A stretch of 64,000 bases of DNA. Origin: Gammaproteobacteria bacterium (GTDB lineage Bacteria; Pseudomonadota; Gammaproteobacteria; Pseudomonadales; Azotimanducaceae). The notes beneath the pieces were generated by a model. It was not told where the DNA came from and did no database searches. It saw nothing but the letters and a program-made list of their open reading frames with translations. The stretch lies in the NCBI GenBank assembly GCA_026708185.1, contig JAPOVK010000019.1, forward strand, positions 186,001-250,000, in the 5' to 3' direction. Shown here piece by piece: positions 55,218 through 64,000 of the stretch; positions within the stretch are counted from its first letter, which is position 1; each line of letters opens with the position of its first letter. The translations under genes and the position numbers were made by a program.

Positions 55218-57647
55218 CTACCACGTGAACGTGGAACGCAGATACCACGAGCCGCCCTCGAAATTCGCGGCCGTGCGTCGCGCGTAAGGCAGGCCCACGT
55301 TCAACCGGTTGGCGAACGGTTCCGCGATCGTGTCGATGTACGTGTCGAAGACATTCACGAAGCCGAGCGTGAAGCGGAGGCTCTCGTTCATGTCGTAGCC
55401 GAGCTCAGCATCGATGAAGGTCGTCGGGTCGAGCAGTTTTGTCGGTGCCCCGCCGTCGACGCCGCCGATGCGTCCGCGTTCGTCGTAGTGCTCGCCGTAG
55501 TAGTTGAGGCGTACGAGGAGATCCCAGCGCGACCCCAAAGCCGTGTCCGCCGTCACCGTGAAGCGGTTGTTGGGATAGCTCTCCTCGATGTCCTCCACGT
55601 CCGCGGCGCTCACCGGCAGGAGGCCGTTGACCCGCGACTGGCTGACCACTTCGACCTGGTTGTGGTTGAAGGCGACGCTCAAGTCGGTGCTCGTGCCCGT
55701 ATCGCCCCAGTCGAACCGCGTCGTCAGCACGGCATCGAGACCGACCACCTCGAGGTCGAGCGCATTGGTGAAGAACTGGACGTTCGAGCCGATGCCCGTG
55801 TCCGGATCGGTGAACGGCAGGCTCCGGGTCTTGAAGATTCGCCCGTCGATCTGGATCAGGTAGGCGTCCACGGTGAGTTGCACGCGCTCGCCGCCGCTCC
55901 ATAGACCGATGCTGTAGTCGATGGACGTTTCCTCCTCCAAGGCCGCGCCGCCAGCCGCGATCGCAGCCGGATGGTCGGGACGGACGGTACCGGACTCGAC
56001 CTGCAGGCCCGTGTCGTTGTCGAACGTCGTGGTGATTTTTTGGAGGTTCGACTGGCCGGGCGTCGGCGCATGAAAGCCGGTGTTCACGGACCCGCGCAAA
56101 GTGACGGTTTCGTTGAGGTCGTGGCGGAAAGCCAGCTTGCCGTTGAGCGTGTCCCCGAAATCGGAGAACTCCTCGTAGCGCAACGCGTACTGGCCCATGG
56201 TCGCTTGCGAAATCTCATGCTCGATCTCACCGTACACGGCGATGTTGTCGCGCGTGAACCGACCCGCGTTCACCGGTTCGAGGCCCTTGAACCCGCTGGA
56301 ACCCGCGCCGCGATAGGAGTTCCTCTCCCCAGCGAAGACGCTGAAGATCTCCTCGCGCCATTCGCCACCGTAGGCGAGTTGTACGGTGTCCGCGAGGCGT
56401 CTGGTGAAATCGGCGTTGATGTTGACCTCGCGCTGCTTGAGCGCGCCGACGTCGAAGTCCATCTGCCGCGGCAGTCCATTGGTGCCGAGGCCGATGTCCG
56501 GATTGATCGTGTTGTTGAGGACGAAGTCCAGGAAATCCTCGCCGGCACCGATGCTTAAGTCGAACGTCGTGCCGTTGCCCATCACGCCTTTGACGCCCGC
56601 AACCAACGACTTGTCGTCGTGGTCGCCGTCGAAGAACGGAGTGAAGCCTTGGGGAAGCGCGTTCTCGATGCCGAGCGCCTGGATCGTCACATGCGCCTCG
56701 TTGGCGTCGGTCTGAGGGTTGTCCCCCGCCCGGTAGAAGAACCGGTAGCGGCCCTCCGTGCTCGTCACGTTGCTGTGCAGGTAGGCCTCTGCGTTGTCGC
56801 TTAACGGGAAGCCCGCGTTGATGAAGAACCGCATGTCCGTGGTCTGGGGCCTTCCCCAGGTCTGCACGAAGGGCGAATCCTCGAACGGCGAATCGGCACC
56901 CACGCCGCGGACGCCCGCATCGATCAATGCCTGTGCATTCGGCCGCTGTCGGCCGCGTGAGAGTGCCTCGTTGTCCACGTACTCGAAGCTCAAGTTCGCG
57001 AACCCCGCACCGAGAGGCAGGCCCAAGTTGGCGGCGAGCTTCGTGCTCCGCTCGCCCTCGTAGAACTGCCCGTAGTCGACCCGCACCTCGCCGCCTTGCG
57101 CCGCGTCCTTCATTTCCAGGTTGATGACGCCGGCGATGGCGTCCGAACCGTACTGTGCGACGGCCCCGTCGCGCAGGATCTGGACGTTCTTGACGGCGAT
57201 GCCCGGGATCATGCCGATGTTGGGTCCATGGGAACCCTTGCCGGCAGCGGGCACGAACTCCGCGATCAACGCCGCGCGGTGGCGGCGCTTGCCGTTGACC
57301 ATGACCAGCGTCTGGTCGGGCGCGAGGCCCCGCAGCGACGTCGGCCGGACGAACGTGTCGCCGTCCCCGGAGGCCATGGGCGCGTTGTAGGACGGCGCCA
57401 GGGCGCGCAGGCTGTCGGTGAGATCGGCGCTGTTGCCGATCGCCCCGATCTCTTCGGCGGACAGGATGTCTACCGGCGCGGTCGCCTGGGAGTCCGAGCG
57501 CTCGGTCTGGAACCGCGAGCCGATGACGACCACGACCTCGTCGGCCTCCGCGTCAGCCTCGGACGCCACCTGACCGGCCGCGGGCAGACATAGGACGACG
57601 GTCGCGGCGAGGAATGGCGCGTACGCCGGACGTGAGCACAATTTCAT
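55218..57647 (-). CDS. TonB-dependent outer-membrane receptor 3
   Basis: The product is about 809 residues; ATG 57647 follows GGGAG by 7 bases. Signal peptide AATVVLCLPAAGQVA, then VVVVIGSRFQTERSDSQATA (TonB-box region). The plug reads LVMVNGKRRHRAALI and IQILRDGAVAQYGSDAIAGV, a form common in receptors predicted to take up plant or algal compounds. The barrel ends SWYLRSTFTW with the terminal aromatic. The ligand is unknown. Confidence 0.93.
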   Translation of the reverse strand: MKLCSRPAYAPFLAATVVLCLPAAGQVASEADAEADEVVVVIGSRFQTERSDSQATAPVDILSAEEIGAIGNSADLTDSLRALAPSYNAPMASGDGDTFVRPTSLRGLAPDQTLVMVNGKRRHRAALIAEFVPAAGKGSHGPNIGMIPGIAVKNVQILRDGAVAQYGSDAIAGVINLEMKDAAQGGEVRVDYGQFYEGERSTKLAANLGLPLGAGFANLSFEYVDNEALSRGRQRPNAQALIDAGVRGVGADSPFEDSPFVQTWGRPQTTDMRFFINAGFPLSDNAEAYLHSNVTSTEGRYRFFYRAGDNPQTDANEAHVTIQALGIENALPQGFTPFFDGDHDDKSLVAGVKGVMGNGTTFDLSIGAGEDFLDFVLNNTINPDIGLGTNGLPRQMDFDVGALKQREVNINADFTRRLADTVQLAYGGEWREEIFSVFAGERNSYRGAGSSGFKGLEPVNAGRFTRDNIAVYGEIEHEISQATMGQYALRYEEFSDFGDTLNGKLAFRHDLNETVTLRGSVNTGFHAPTPGQSNLQKITTTFDNDTGLQVESGTVRPDHPAAIAAGGAALEEETSIDYSIGLWSGGERVQLTVDAYLIQIDGRIFKTRSLPFTDPDTGIGSNVQFFTNALDLEVVGLDAVLTTRFDWGDTGTSTDLSVAFNHNQVEVVSQSRVNGLLPVSAADVEDIEESYPNNRFTVTADTALGSRWDLLVRLNYYGEHYDERGRIGGVDGGAPTKLLDPTTFIDAELGYDMNESLRFTLGFVNVFDTYIDTIAEPFANRLNVGLPYARRTAANFEGGSWYLRSTFTW

Positions 57648-57736
57648 GCTGTTCTCCCAGAATTCGGCGGATTCTTGGCGCTTGCGTACTGCAGCCGAAC
57701 GGTGCCCGGCAACTCCGCATGTGCTGGCGGCGGATT

Positions 57737-59053
57737 CTAACCCACCGGCAAGCCGGCGAGCCAACTTTCGTCGAGGTGGCAGGCTCGGGCCCGCCACCTC
57801 GCTCGAGCCAGCGCCTCGGCCGCAGCACCGTTGCCGTCCAGACGATAGGCCACGATCGCGACGTCGATGAACACATCGCGTTGCGCACCGCTGCCGCCCA
57901 ATCGGGGCAGGTCCGAAAGCACGCCTTCAAGGCTCCTGGCCGCTTCGCCGAAGCGACCCTCGGCGAACGCCGACACGGCGCGACAGACGTCGGCGACCAC
58001 GGGGCCGGAGGCTTGGCGCCCGAGGCCGAGGACCTCGTCCACGGCGGTGTTCCACGCCGTCAAGGCGCCCGGGCGTCCGGCGAGGGCCTGGGTCAACGCC
58101 TGGTGCACGTTCACGAACGGCACACCGGGTTTCGGGAAGTGCTTCTCCGCGAACGCCGCGACGGCGCGCAGTTCCCGTGGCGGCAGCGGATGACCGTAGA
58201 GCGCGCAGCGCATGGCGAACGCGGCGCAGTCGATCATCGTGAACATCGGCAGCGCCTGCGACGCGTCCGGGCTGACACTCGCCAGGTAGATCGCCACCGC
58301 CCGCTCGATTTCGCCTCGCTGCAGGGCGAACAACGCCTGGTGCCAACCCAGGTGGCCGTGCAGTGGTGCCGAACGAGCGTAGCTTGGCAGCCAAGTGCCG
58401 ATGAACACCTCGCCCTCGGCGGCCGCGCCCTGCTCGTAGTAGCCGTGTGCGCGACCATGGGCGGCGTTCGCGTTGTCCGGCGTCAATTCCAGAGAACGAT
58501 CGAGCATCGGGATGCCGATGTCGGGGCGACCGGCCTCGACCTGGGCCCAGCCCAGGGCGGCCAGATACCACCAGTCGTCACCCCACGCCGACGCGACGCT
58601 CTCCAACAGGGCGACCTGGCGGTGGACGAAATCCGGGAAGCCGCCGAAGCCGAGCAAACCGTAGACGCCCAACGCGAAGGACAGCGGGACCGCATCGCGT
58701 GGGTACGCCGCCGCGTGTTCGCGGACCGCCTCAAGCGACGTGGCCAGCGGTTCGCCGTTCAGGACCATCGAGACGACCCGGGCGTGACCGCGCTCGCGAG
58801 GCGTCAGACGTTCGGCCAAGTTCTGGCCGTGGCGGGCGGCTGTGCGTCCGGCCGGCGCATCGCCCGCGACCATCAACGCGCGCGCCTTGGCGCAGTGGGC
58901 CAAGGCGAAATCTGGGTCGAGGGCAAGCGCCTGGTCAATCAGCGCGTCGCCGCCAGGTTGCAGGACGAAGAGACGATCGATGGTGTCGTCGTAGAGCTCG
59001 AGTGCCCGTGGCGACGCGGTCGTGATGGGGAGGCCGAGACGGTCTGTAGGCAA
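57737..59053 (-). CDS. TPR protein of the TTC38 type
   Basis: The product is 438 residues starting at TTG 59053. It opens DRLGLPITTASPRALELYDDTIDRL and continues with TPR-like helices (ALALDPDFALAHCAKARALM, MLDRSLELTPDNANAAHGRAHGYYEQG, HGHLGWHQALFALQRGEIERAVAIYLASV). The order and length match the TTC38 family of unknown function, found in bacteria and animals. No signal peptide. It is 90 bases from the TonB receptor on the same strand and divergent from tusD. Confidence 0.85.
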   Translation of the reverse strand: MPTDRLGLPITTASPRALELYDDTIDRLFVLQPGGDALIDQALALDPDFALAHCAKARALMVAGDAPAGRTAARHGQNLAERLTPRERGHARVVSMVLNGEPLATSLEAVREHAAAYPRDAVPLSFALGVYGLLGFGGFPDFVHRQVALLESVASAWGDDWWYLAALGWAQVEAGRPDIGIPMLDRSLELTPDNANAAHGRAHGYYEQGAAAEGEVFIGTWLPSYARSAPLHGHLGWHQALFALQRGEIERAVAIYLASVSPDASQALPMFTMIDCAAFAMRCALYGHPLPPRELRAVAAFAEKHFPKPGVPFVNVHQALTQALAGRPGALTAWNTAVDEVLGLGRQASGPVVADVCRAVSAFAEGRFGEAARSLEGVLSDLPRLGGSGAQRDVFIDVAIVAYRLDGNGAAAEALARARWRARACHLDESWLAGLPVG

Positions 59054-59120
59054 GCCAGGTCAAGTCCACGTGATCGGTGGACTATGATACGGCTGGACGG
59101 ACCCCGATACGTTTGCGCCT

Positions 59121-59468
59121 ATGCGACTGAGCCTCCTCGTGCAAGGCGAGCCGTGCACATCCTTCGCCCCCCACAACGCGCTCGCGTTCGCTCGCGCGGC
59201 GGTTGCCGCGGGCCATGGGATCGGACGCGTTTTCTTCTACAAGGACGCCGCCCTGCTCGGCAGCCGCTTCGCCGCCGACGAGCAGAAACTGCGCGATGGC
59301 TGGACGGCACTGGCGACGGAAGCCGGCTTCGAATTGGCCGTGTGCATTTCCGCGGCCGCTCGCCGGGGCATCGTCGAAGAGCACTCGCTGGCGGACGGAT
59401 TCACGATCGTCGGACTCGGGCAGATGATCGAGGCCATGGAAGAGTCCGACCGCCTGGTGGCCTTCTAG
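59121..59468 (+). CDS. tusD: Sulfur relay protein TusD (DsrE family)
   Basis: The product is 115 residues. The DsrE fold starts RLSLLVQGEPCTSFAPHNALAFARAA. The persulfide-carrying cysteine is in ELAVCISAAARRGI. It forms TusBCD and passes sulfur to TusE and then to the tRNA 2-thiouridylase. First gene of tusDCBE, with 10 bases to the next start. Confidence 0.93.
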   Translation: MRLSLLVQGEPCTSFAPHNALAFARAAVAAGHGIGRVFFYKDAALLGSRFAADEQKLRDGWTALATEAGFELAVCISAAARRGIVEEHSLADGFTIVGLGQMIEAMEESDRLVAF

Positions 59469-59478
59469 GCGCCCCGTG

Positions 59479-59811
59479 ATGAAGCGCGTCCTGTACCTGA
59501 TACGCCAGCCGCCGGGGATCGCCGCCGACGAGACGACCGACATGATGCTGGTCTCCGGGGTCTTCGAGCAGCAAACGAGCGTGCTGTTCATGGACGATGG
59601 CGTCTACCAGCTTCTGGGACTCGAGGGCCGCAAGTCGTCGCTGAAGGCCTTGCCGACCTACGAGGTCAGCGACCTGTACGCGGCTGGGTCGAGCCTTGCA
59701 AGCCGGGGGATAGCCCCCGAGGGCATCGGGCAGCCACTGCGCGTCGAAATCCTGGACGAGGCCGCGGTTCGCGATCTGATCGGTCGCCACGACGTCGTCG
59801 TTCCGGACTGA
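59479..59811 (+). CDS. tusC: Sulfur relay protein TusC (DsrF-like)
   Basis: The product is 110 residues; a GTG directly before the ATG is an alternative start. RQPPGIAADETTDMMLVSGVF and LFMDDGVYQLL are typical of TusC. Structural subunit of the TusBCD hexamer in the cytoplasm. Two bases separate it from tusB. Confidence 0.9.
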   Translation: MKRVLYLIRQPPGIAADETTDMMLVSGVFEQQTSVLFMDDGVYQLLGLEGRKSSLKALPTYEVSDLYAAGSSLASRGIAPEGIGQPLRVEILDEAAVRDLIGRHDVVVPD

Positions 59812-59813
59812 CC

Positions 59814-60074
59814 GTGGCCACTCTTCATCTGTTGTCGAACCCTCGGGCGGCCGCATCCTGCCTCGCGGCCGCCGCCGGGGACGATGCCGTGCTCTTCCTC
59901 GGTGACGGCGTATTCGCGCTGACCGCACTCGGGAGGTCGGCGGCGCCCATCGGCGTGTTGCGAGACGATGCCGCAAGTCGGGGCGTGGCCGTGCCGGATC
60001 ACGTCCGCCCCATGTCGCAGGCGGACTTCGTCGACTGGGTCGTTGCCTTCGACACGAGCGTGACATGGCGCTGA
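59814..60074 (+). CDS. tusB: Sulfur relay protein TusB (DsrH-like)
   Basis: The product is 86 residues from GTG 59814. HLLSNPRAAASCLAAAAGDDAVLFLGDGVFA fits TusB/DsrH. It overlaps tusE by 10 bases, so translation is coupled. Confidence 0.88.
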   Translation: MATLHLLSNPRAAASCLAAAAGDDAVLFLGDGVFALTALGRSAAPIGVLRDDAASRGVAVPDHVRPMSQADFVDWVVAFDTSVTWR

Positions 60075-60391
60075 AGGTCGACTGTTACGGCCATCTGACC
60101 GACGCCGAGGCGTGGTCAGCAGAAGTCGCAAGGGCCCTTGCCTGTCAAGTCGCGATCAACCTCGGCGCAGACCACTGGCGCGTACTCGCCGCCGTGCGCG
60201 ACTTTCACCGCGACACCGGCGTCGCGCCCTCCATGCGGCCGCTGGTGAAACTCGTGCGCGAGCGCGTCGGCCCCGAACTCGGCTCCAGCATCGCGCTCAT
60301 GCGGCTGTTTCCGCCGGACAAGATGCGCGGCGGCAGCGCTCGACTGGTCGCGCTGATCGCGGGACTGCCCGTGCCCGAGAACTGCCTCTAG
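60065..60391 (+). CDS. tusE: Sulfur relay protein TusE (DsrC family)
   Basis: The product is 108 residues. GYLTD-like GHLTDAEAWS and HWRVLAAVRDFH..TGVAPSMRPL are DsrC hallmarks. The essential penultimate cysteine is at the very end (PENCL). Only this one conserved Cys is present, as in TusE rather than the two-Cys DsrC of sulfur oxidisers. It accepts sulfur from TusD. Confidence 0.92.
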   Translation: MALKVDCYGHLTDAEAWSAEVARALACQVAINLGADHWRVLAAVRDFHRDTGVAPSMRPLVKLVRERVGPELGSSIALMRLFPPDKMRGGSARLVALIAGLPVPENCL

Positions 60392-60439
60392 CAGATCTGG
60401 GGTCGGAATGCGGAAGTGGTCGACCCGCAACTCGGCTGC

Positions 60440-60850
60440 TTAGTCCGCGACGCTGCCGAGGACGAGGTCGCGCAAGGTCACGATGCCGACGGCGTCGCGC
60501 TTCTCGTCGACGACGACCGAGCGCGACAGCCCCATTTCGCATAGCAGGCGCATCGCGTAGCGTGCCAACATGCCCGGCGGCAGCGTGACCACGGGCTTGT
60601 CCATAACCTCATAGACGTGGACGCGGTCGGGCGGCCGGTCCTCGGCGAGCGGGTCGGCCACATCGACCACCTCGACCAGGCCCACCTCGTCGTCGGCGTC
60701 ACGGCGGGCGACGACCAGCGAGCTGACATCGTGCTCCTTCATCATCGCAATGGCTTCGCCGATCGTGGCCAAGCCATCGATCACGTGGAGTTCCCTCACC
60801 ATCACGTCCTGAACGCGCAAGCGGTCCTGTGTTTTCCCTTCTTCGCTCAC
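60440..60850 (-). CDS. Two-CBS-domain protein
   Basis: The product is 136 residues from GTG 60850, overlapping the upstream stop as GTGA. Two CBS motifs are visible: VQDVMVRELHVIDGLATIGEAI and VYEVMDKPVVTLPPGMLARYAM, ending VGIVTLRDLV. CBS pairs bind adenine nucleotides and gate transporters. Last gene of the DUF1538 operon, so it probably regulates those membrane proteins. Confidence 0.88.
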   Translation of the reverse strand: MSEEGKTQDRLRVQDVMVRELHVIDGLATIGEAIAMMKEHDVSSLVVARRDADDEVGLVEVVDVADPLAEDRPPDRVHVYEVMDKPVVTLPPGMLARYAMRLLCEMGLSRSVVVDEKRDAVGIVTLRDLVLGSVAD

Positions 60851-61197
60851 AACATGCTCTCCAGTTCCTCACGGATCACCGGCATCTGGGTAGTCAGTCC
60901 CACGGCGTCCTCGATCGCAATCTGAAACGCCATGCCCGCTCCGGCGTCCTCCTCGAACCGGCCGGCATCGCGGATGCGTTCGAGAATGTCGCGCGCTCGT
61001 GTCTCGACCACCACGAACAGTACCGCGTTGCCAACCGCGTGCAGGTCGAGGCCGAGGAAGGTCTTCCCGGGCTTCAGTCCCTCGCCGCGGGCACGGCCGA
61101 TGACCGTGGCACCGGTCGCGCCCCCGGCGCGAGCCGCCTCGATGACCGCATCGGTCCGGTCGTCGCCAACCAGGGCGACGATGAGTTTCATCCTCAT
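60847..61197 (-). CDS. P-II-like signalling protein
   Basis: The product is 116 residues. The ferredoxin-like fold of P-II is suggested by MKLIVALVGDDRTDAVIEAARAGGATGATVIGRARG and RARDILERIRDAG. The T-loop tyrosine region of GlnB is missing. ATG 61197 overlaps the DUF1538 stop by 4 bases, and the stop overlaps the CBS gene by 4. It is likely a nucleotide-sensing partner of the DUF1538 membrane proteins, not GlnK. Confidence 0.8.
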   Translation of the reverse strand: MRMKLIVALVGDDRTDAVIEAARAGGATGATVIGRARGEGLKPGKTFLGLDLHAVGNAVLFVVVETRARDILERIRDAGRFEEDAGAGMAFQIAIEDAVGLTTQMPVIREELESML

Positions 61198-62033
61198 GGT
61201 TCCACGTTCCTCCTCTGTTGCATTGTCTCGCGTGCTGCGTCTACCGGCGGGGCCCCGTTCTCCCGACCCCTGCGCCGCTTGCCAAGCCATTCCACCGCCA
61301 TCGAGTAGCCGAGGACCGTCATGATGGGGAACACGGCGGCGAAGGCGATCATGCCGAAGCCGTCGATCAGCGGGTTGCGGCCAGGCACGCTGGCCGCCAG
61401 CCCCAAGCCGAGCGCGGCAACGACGGGGACGGTCACCGTGGACGTCGTCACCCCGCCGCTGTCGTAGGCGAGCGGCACGATGGCGCGGCCGGAGCGGAAG
61501 GTCTGGACGATCACCACGAGGTAGACCGCAATGATGTACCAAGGCAGAGGCGTCCCGGTGACGATCCGGAAACAGCCCAAGGAAACACCGAGCGCCGCAC
61601 CGACCGCCACGGCCAGGCGCAAGCCCCAGGCGTTGATGGCGTTCCCCGAAACCTCCTCCGCCTTCAGCGCTACCGCGATCAGCGACGGCTCGGCGATCGT
61701 TGTCGCAAAACCGATCGCCGCGGCGAAGGCGTAGACGAGCCAGTAGTCGGTCCACGCCGCCTCTCGTCCGGCGACGCCGGTCGCTTCGGGCGTCGTCAGT
61801 TGTCGGGCCATGGTCTCCCCGATAGGGAATAGCGCGTCCTGCAAACCAATCAGGAACAGCGCGAGGCCGATCAGGACGCACACGAACCCGCCCACGATGC
61901 GCCGCAGGTTGGGCAAACTGCGGCGCAGCACGGCGACCTGGAAGAGCACCAGGATGACGACGATGGGCGCGACATCGAGGCTCGTCGACCAGAGGGTTTG
62001 CGCGAAGTCGATCGCGAACCCCATCAGACCCAT
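61194..62033 (-). CDS. DUF1538 membrane protein (second of pair)
   Basis: The product is 279 residues with about 7 helices. Family features include [52 protein letters not shown] and [15 protein letters not shown]. Likely transporter or channel at the inner membrane; substrate unknown. The start overlaps the partner gene's stop by 10 bases. Confidence 0.85.
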   Translation of the reverse strand: MGLMGFAIDFAQTLWSTSLDVAPIVVILVLFQVAVLRRSLPNLRRIVGGFVCVLIGLALFLIGLQDALFPIGETMARQLTTPEATGVAGREAAWTDYWLVYAFAAAIGFATTIAEPSLIAVALKAEEVSGNAINAWGLRLAVAVGAALGVSLGCFRIVTGTPLPWYIIAVYLVVIVQTFRSGRAIVPLAYDSGGVTTSTVTVPVVAALGLGLAASVPGRNPLIDGFGMIAFAAVFPIMTVLGYSMAVEWLGKRRRGRENGAPPVDAARETMQQRRNVEP

Positions 62034-62767
62034 CCCCCCAACGTGCCGTAGGCCAGCACGAACACGATCGGCGTGAGGCTCGCGAACGCGATTAGCCCAA
62101 AACCGTCGAGCATCGGATTGCGGCCCTTGATCGCGGTGGCGAGCCCCACGCCGAGCGCGGTGACCAGCGGCACCGTGATCGTGCTCGTGGTGACGCCGCC
62201 CGAGTCGTACGCGACACCGACGATCTCATCCGGTGCGAAGACGGTCATCACGGTCACCAGGACATAGCCGCCGATGATCAGCCGGTGGATCGGCCAGCCC
62301 TTGAGAATGCGCAAAACGCCGAGCACGATGGCGACGCCGACGGAGACTGCGACCACCATGCGCAGGTTGAATGCGTAGCTCGACCGCGCTTCGGCATCGT
62401 CGCCAATCGCGCCGGCTTCGGACGCGACCTCGGCAGCTTCTGCAGCCACCGCGATCAGGGCGGGCTCGGCCACCGTGGTACCGAACCCAAGGCAGAAGGC
62501 GAACGCGAACAAGGCGGAGGCGCTTCCCTTGCGGGCAAACGCCTGCGCAATCGCCTCGCCGAGCGGGAACAGGCCGCTCTCCAAGCCCTGGATGAAGAGC
62601 GCCAGCCCAGCCACAACGCACAACAGACCGCCGAGCACCTCGGCCAGGTTGGGAAACGGCTGTTGCAGGACGACGATCTGGAAGAACGCGATGACCGCGA
62701 CGATGGGCGCCAGGTCGCGCAAAGCTGCAACGATCCGACCGCCGAACAAGACCAGGAGATTGCGCAC
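62024..62767 (-). CDS. DUF1538 membrane protein (first of pair)
   Basis: The product is 247 residues from GTG 62767. The same motifs as its partner are present ([68 protein letters not shown]), so the two likely form a pseudo-dimer complex. First gene of the operon DUF1538-DUF1538-P-II-like-CBS. Confidence 0.85.
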   Translation of the reverse strand: MRNLLVLFGGRIVAALRDLAPIVAVIAFFQIVVLQQPFPNLAEVLGGLLCVVAGLALFIQGLESGLFPLGEAIAQAFARKGSASALFAFAFCLGFGTTVAEPALIAVAAEAAEVASEAGAIGDDAEARSSYAFNLRMVVAVSVGVAIVLGVLRILKGWPIHRLIIGGYVLVTVMTVFAPDEIVGVAYDSGGVTTSTITVPLVTALGVGLATAIKGRNPMLDGFGLIAFASLTPIVFVLAYGTLGGWV

Positions 62768-63308
62768 GAGACCCTGAAGAGCCTGCTCAGCTACGGGTAC
62801 TGGACAATGGCGGTCTGCTCGCGCCGCGGCCTGGCCGGCGGCGGGGTAGAACGGTGACTAATGCGGCCACCTCAGATTTGCCCCCAATCGGACAGGTGCA
62901 TGTAGCGCATGGCGAGGCTCGTCGAGTTCGGTCGGGACTATCCTAAGTCAAACCCGGCCGTCGGTGCGCGCGATGTCGCTCATGTATACAGTAACATATT
63001 GATTGTAAATAACTTTATTCACATGACGCGCGACTCGACCGCAAGCGACGTTCGCGGTCGCCGTGGTAGCAGGATAGATTCGCGGGGCTCGGCCCGTCCC
63101 GGAACACCGCTAGTGCTCGGCCATTGCCGAAACCCCGCGAAAGCCTTTGCCGACCGCGGCAGAAACGCAACCACCATCGGCATGCCCGCCACTCAGGCGA
63201 ACCTTTGGAGTGCTTCGGGCTATTGCACACGCACCAAGCACGGGCGTCAAGCCGCCTCGGGACCAGCTGGGTACCGGTTCGGTCAAGCCCACATCGACCC
63301 ACATGCGC

Positions 63309-63358
63309 CGGAAAACCGACTGGCCAGTCAGTCAGATTTTGCTTCGAACGGTTTTCCG
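63309..63358. repeat. Inverted repeat with inner palindrome
   Basis: The arms CGGAAAACCG (63309-63318) and CGGTTTTCCG (63349-63358) are exact complements. Inside lies GACTGGCCAGTC (63318-63329), its own reverse complement, followed by AGTCAG. The inner part resembles the TGACTGAC/GTCAGTCA palindrome at 45279. Confidence 0.6.
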
Positions 63359-63395
63359 ACACCCGGATTCGCGCCACTCGGCCGCCTGCTCGCCA

Positions 63396-63413
63396 TGTCG
63401 TGCATGCACGACA
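63396..63413. promoter_or_regulatory. 18-bp perfect palindrome, TGTCGTGC type
   Basis: TGTCGTGCATGCACGACA is its own reverse complement and differs from the 45311-45330 site only at the two central bases. Confidence 0.6.
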
Positions 63414-63707
63414 GGCTGTAGCCATGCAACTCGATGCCGTGCGCGGCGTGGATCTGATGGTCCGAACTGATCACCGGGTCAGCGTCCCAGTTCGAACACC
63501 AGACACGACGCTGCGATCGCAACAGGGGGACTCACGACTTGGCTACCACCGAACAACCGGATGCGAGCACGCAACCGGACCAACGGAGCACCACCGACGT
63601 TGTCAAGGTCGAAGCTCTCGAACCGGACCTCGTCCGTTCATGGCAATCCGCTCACTGAACGGCGGCAGTCAGCTCCACCTAACTTGTTGATTTAAAAGTT
63701 TTAATCG

Positions 63708-63729
63708 ACCTATCATCTGAGGAGATAGT
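63708..63729 (-). terminator. Weak hairpin after the SH3-domain gene
   Basis: On the minus strand CTATC and GATAG pair around a long loop just after the stop, followed by an A/T-rich run with CTTTT. It could serve as a terminator but is weak. Confidence 0.25.
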
Positions 63730-64000
63730 CTAGCGGGGGTCGACCCTCGCGACCCCATTGGCAGACAACCACCCCTGTGTGCCGTCCGCGAGGGCCACAC
63801 GCAGCCACGTCGCACGATCCTCGACGACCGTCACCTCCGTTCCCGCGGGCAACGGGTTCGGATATGTCGGTGATGCCCCAACGCTGTCCGCGGAACGCAG
63901 GGTCGCGCCGTCGAGGACGACCACGGCGGCGTCACCGTCGCTCGCCACTAGCAAGGCCGAAGCCGTGGCCGCGAACCACAACCCCGCAGCCAGGACGGCA
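63730..64000 (-). CDS. SH3-like (SH3b) domain protein, C-terminal part; 5' end outside window
   Basis: About 89 residues are visible, open to the right edge. One membrane helix (AGLWFAATASALLVASD) precedes an SH3b domain (VVVLDGATLRSADSV, AGTEVTVVEDRATWLRVALADGTQGWLSANGVARV). The helix-then-SH3b ending matches the C-terminus of BatE-like TPR proteins of von Willebrand/Bat operons. That is a suggestion only, since the TPR part would lie outside. Confidence 0.7.
   Translation of the reverse strand, partial: AVLAAGLWFAATASALLVASDGDAAVVVLDGATLRSADSVGASPTYPNPLPAGTEVTVVEDRATWLRVALADGTQGWLSANGVARVDPR

Larger units (their letters stand above)
62768..63729. other. Long intergenic region with palindromes upstream of the DUF1538 operon
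   Basis: About 960 bp hold no convincing gene on either strand. They contain an AT-rich island at 62985-63025 (possible promoter of the DUF1538 operon), an inverted repeat at 63309-63358, a palindrome at 63396-63413 and a weak hairpin at 63708-63729. Confidence 0.5.

Noticed and set aside
63015-63425. 136-residue minus-strand ORF in the right-hand intergenic region
   Set aside because: It has Arg/Cys/Trp-rich composition, no ribosome site and overlaps the palindromes; no family resemblance.

Overview
The window is high-GC DNA that reads as a Gram-negative, most likely gammaproteobacterial, genome. It carries a tusDCBE sulfur-relay operon, which is a gammaproteobacterial hallmark. It also has three TonB-dependent receptors, several outer-membrane beta-barrels, lipoprotein signals and a Tad-type pilus locus. 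No rRNA, tRNA, CRISPR array or prophage was recognised. Coding density is moderate, with several 400-950 bp stretches that hold no convincing gene.

Layout. Positions 1-7709 (minus strand) are one giant repeat protein with a C-terminal barrel that runs off the left edge; the long plus-strand ORFs there are shadows. A complete insertion sequence with a 16-17 bp target duplication (7948-9452) sits just upstream of it. Next come a TPR/SPOR lipoprotein (9673-11670) and a partial Tad pilus operon on the minus strand (cpaE, a small lipoprotein, cpaC, cpaB, cpaA, flp; 11691-16420) without the motor genes. An ammonium transporter and a roadblock/LC7 protein follow. Positions 18.9-26.5 kb hold a cell-envelope glycan locus (glycosyltransferase, GT-C-like membrane protein, sulfatase-fold membrane enzyme, methyltransferase, small membrane protein) together with a second ammonium transporter.

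Positions 26.8-43.8 kb are the most unusual part. They hold two membrane-anchored pseudokinases fused to FGE-like domains, the second broken by a single-base frameshift. They also hold two paralogous proteins with a vWA-like domain, a coil and a TonB-C-like end, and a periplasmic protein built from 38-residue helical repeats that overlaps a porin gene. A TonB receptor and an outer-membrane barrel paired with a small CxxCP protein complete the set. Catalytic residues are missing from the kinase and FGE-like domains, so the locus looks like a sensing or scaffolding system of the cell envelope rather than a set of enzymes.

Positions 44-47.3 kb are decayed or error-prone: a degenerate serine recombinase, a frameshifted PKD lipoprotein and two small genes. 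They are preceded by two adjacent 20-bp perfect palindromes whose motifs recur near 63.3 kb. Positions 47.3-59.1 kb hold TonB receptors, a glutamine amidotransferase, a GST-like protein, an arylsulfatase, a degenerate DNA methyltransferase and a TTC38-like TPR protein. The right end has tusDCBE, then an operon on the minus strand of two DUF1538 membrane proteins, a P-II-like protein and a CBS protein, and finally the 3' part of an SH3-domain gene. Start codons were chosen from Shine-Dalgarno matches, signal peptides and overlaps; many genes start with GTG or TTG.
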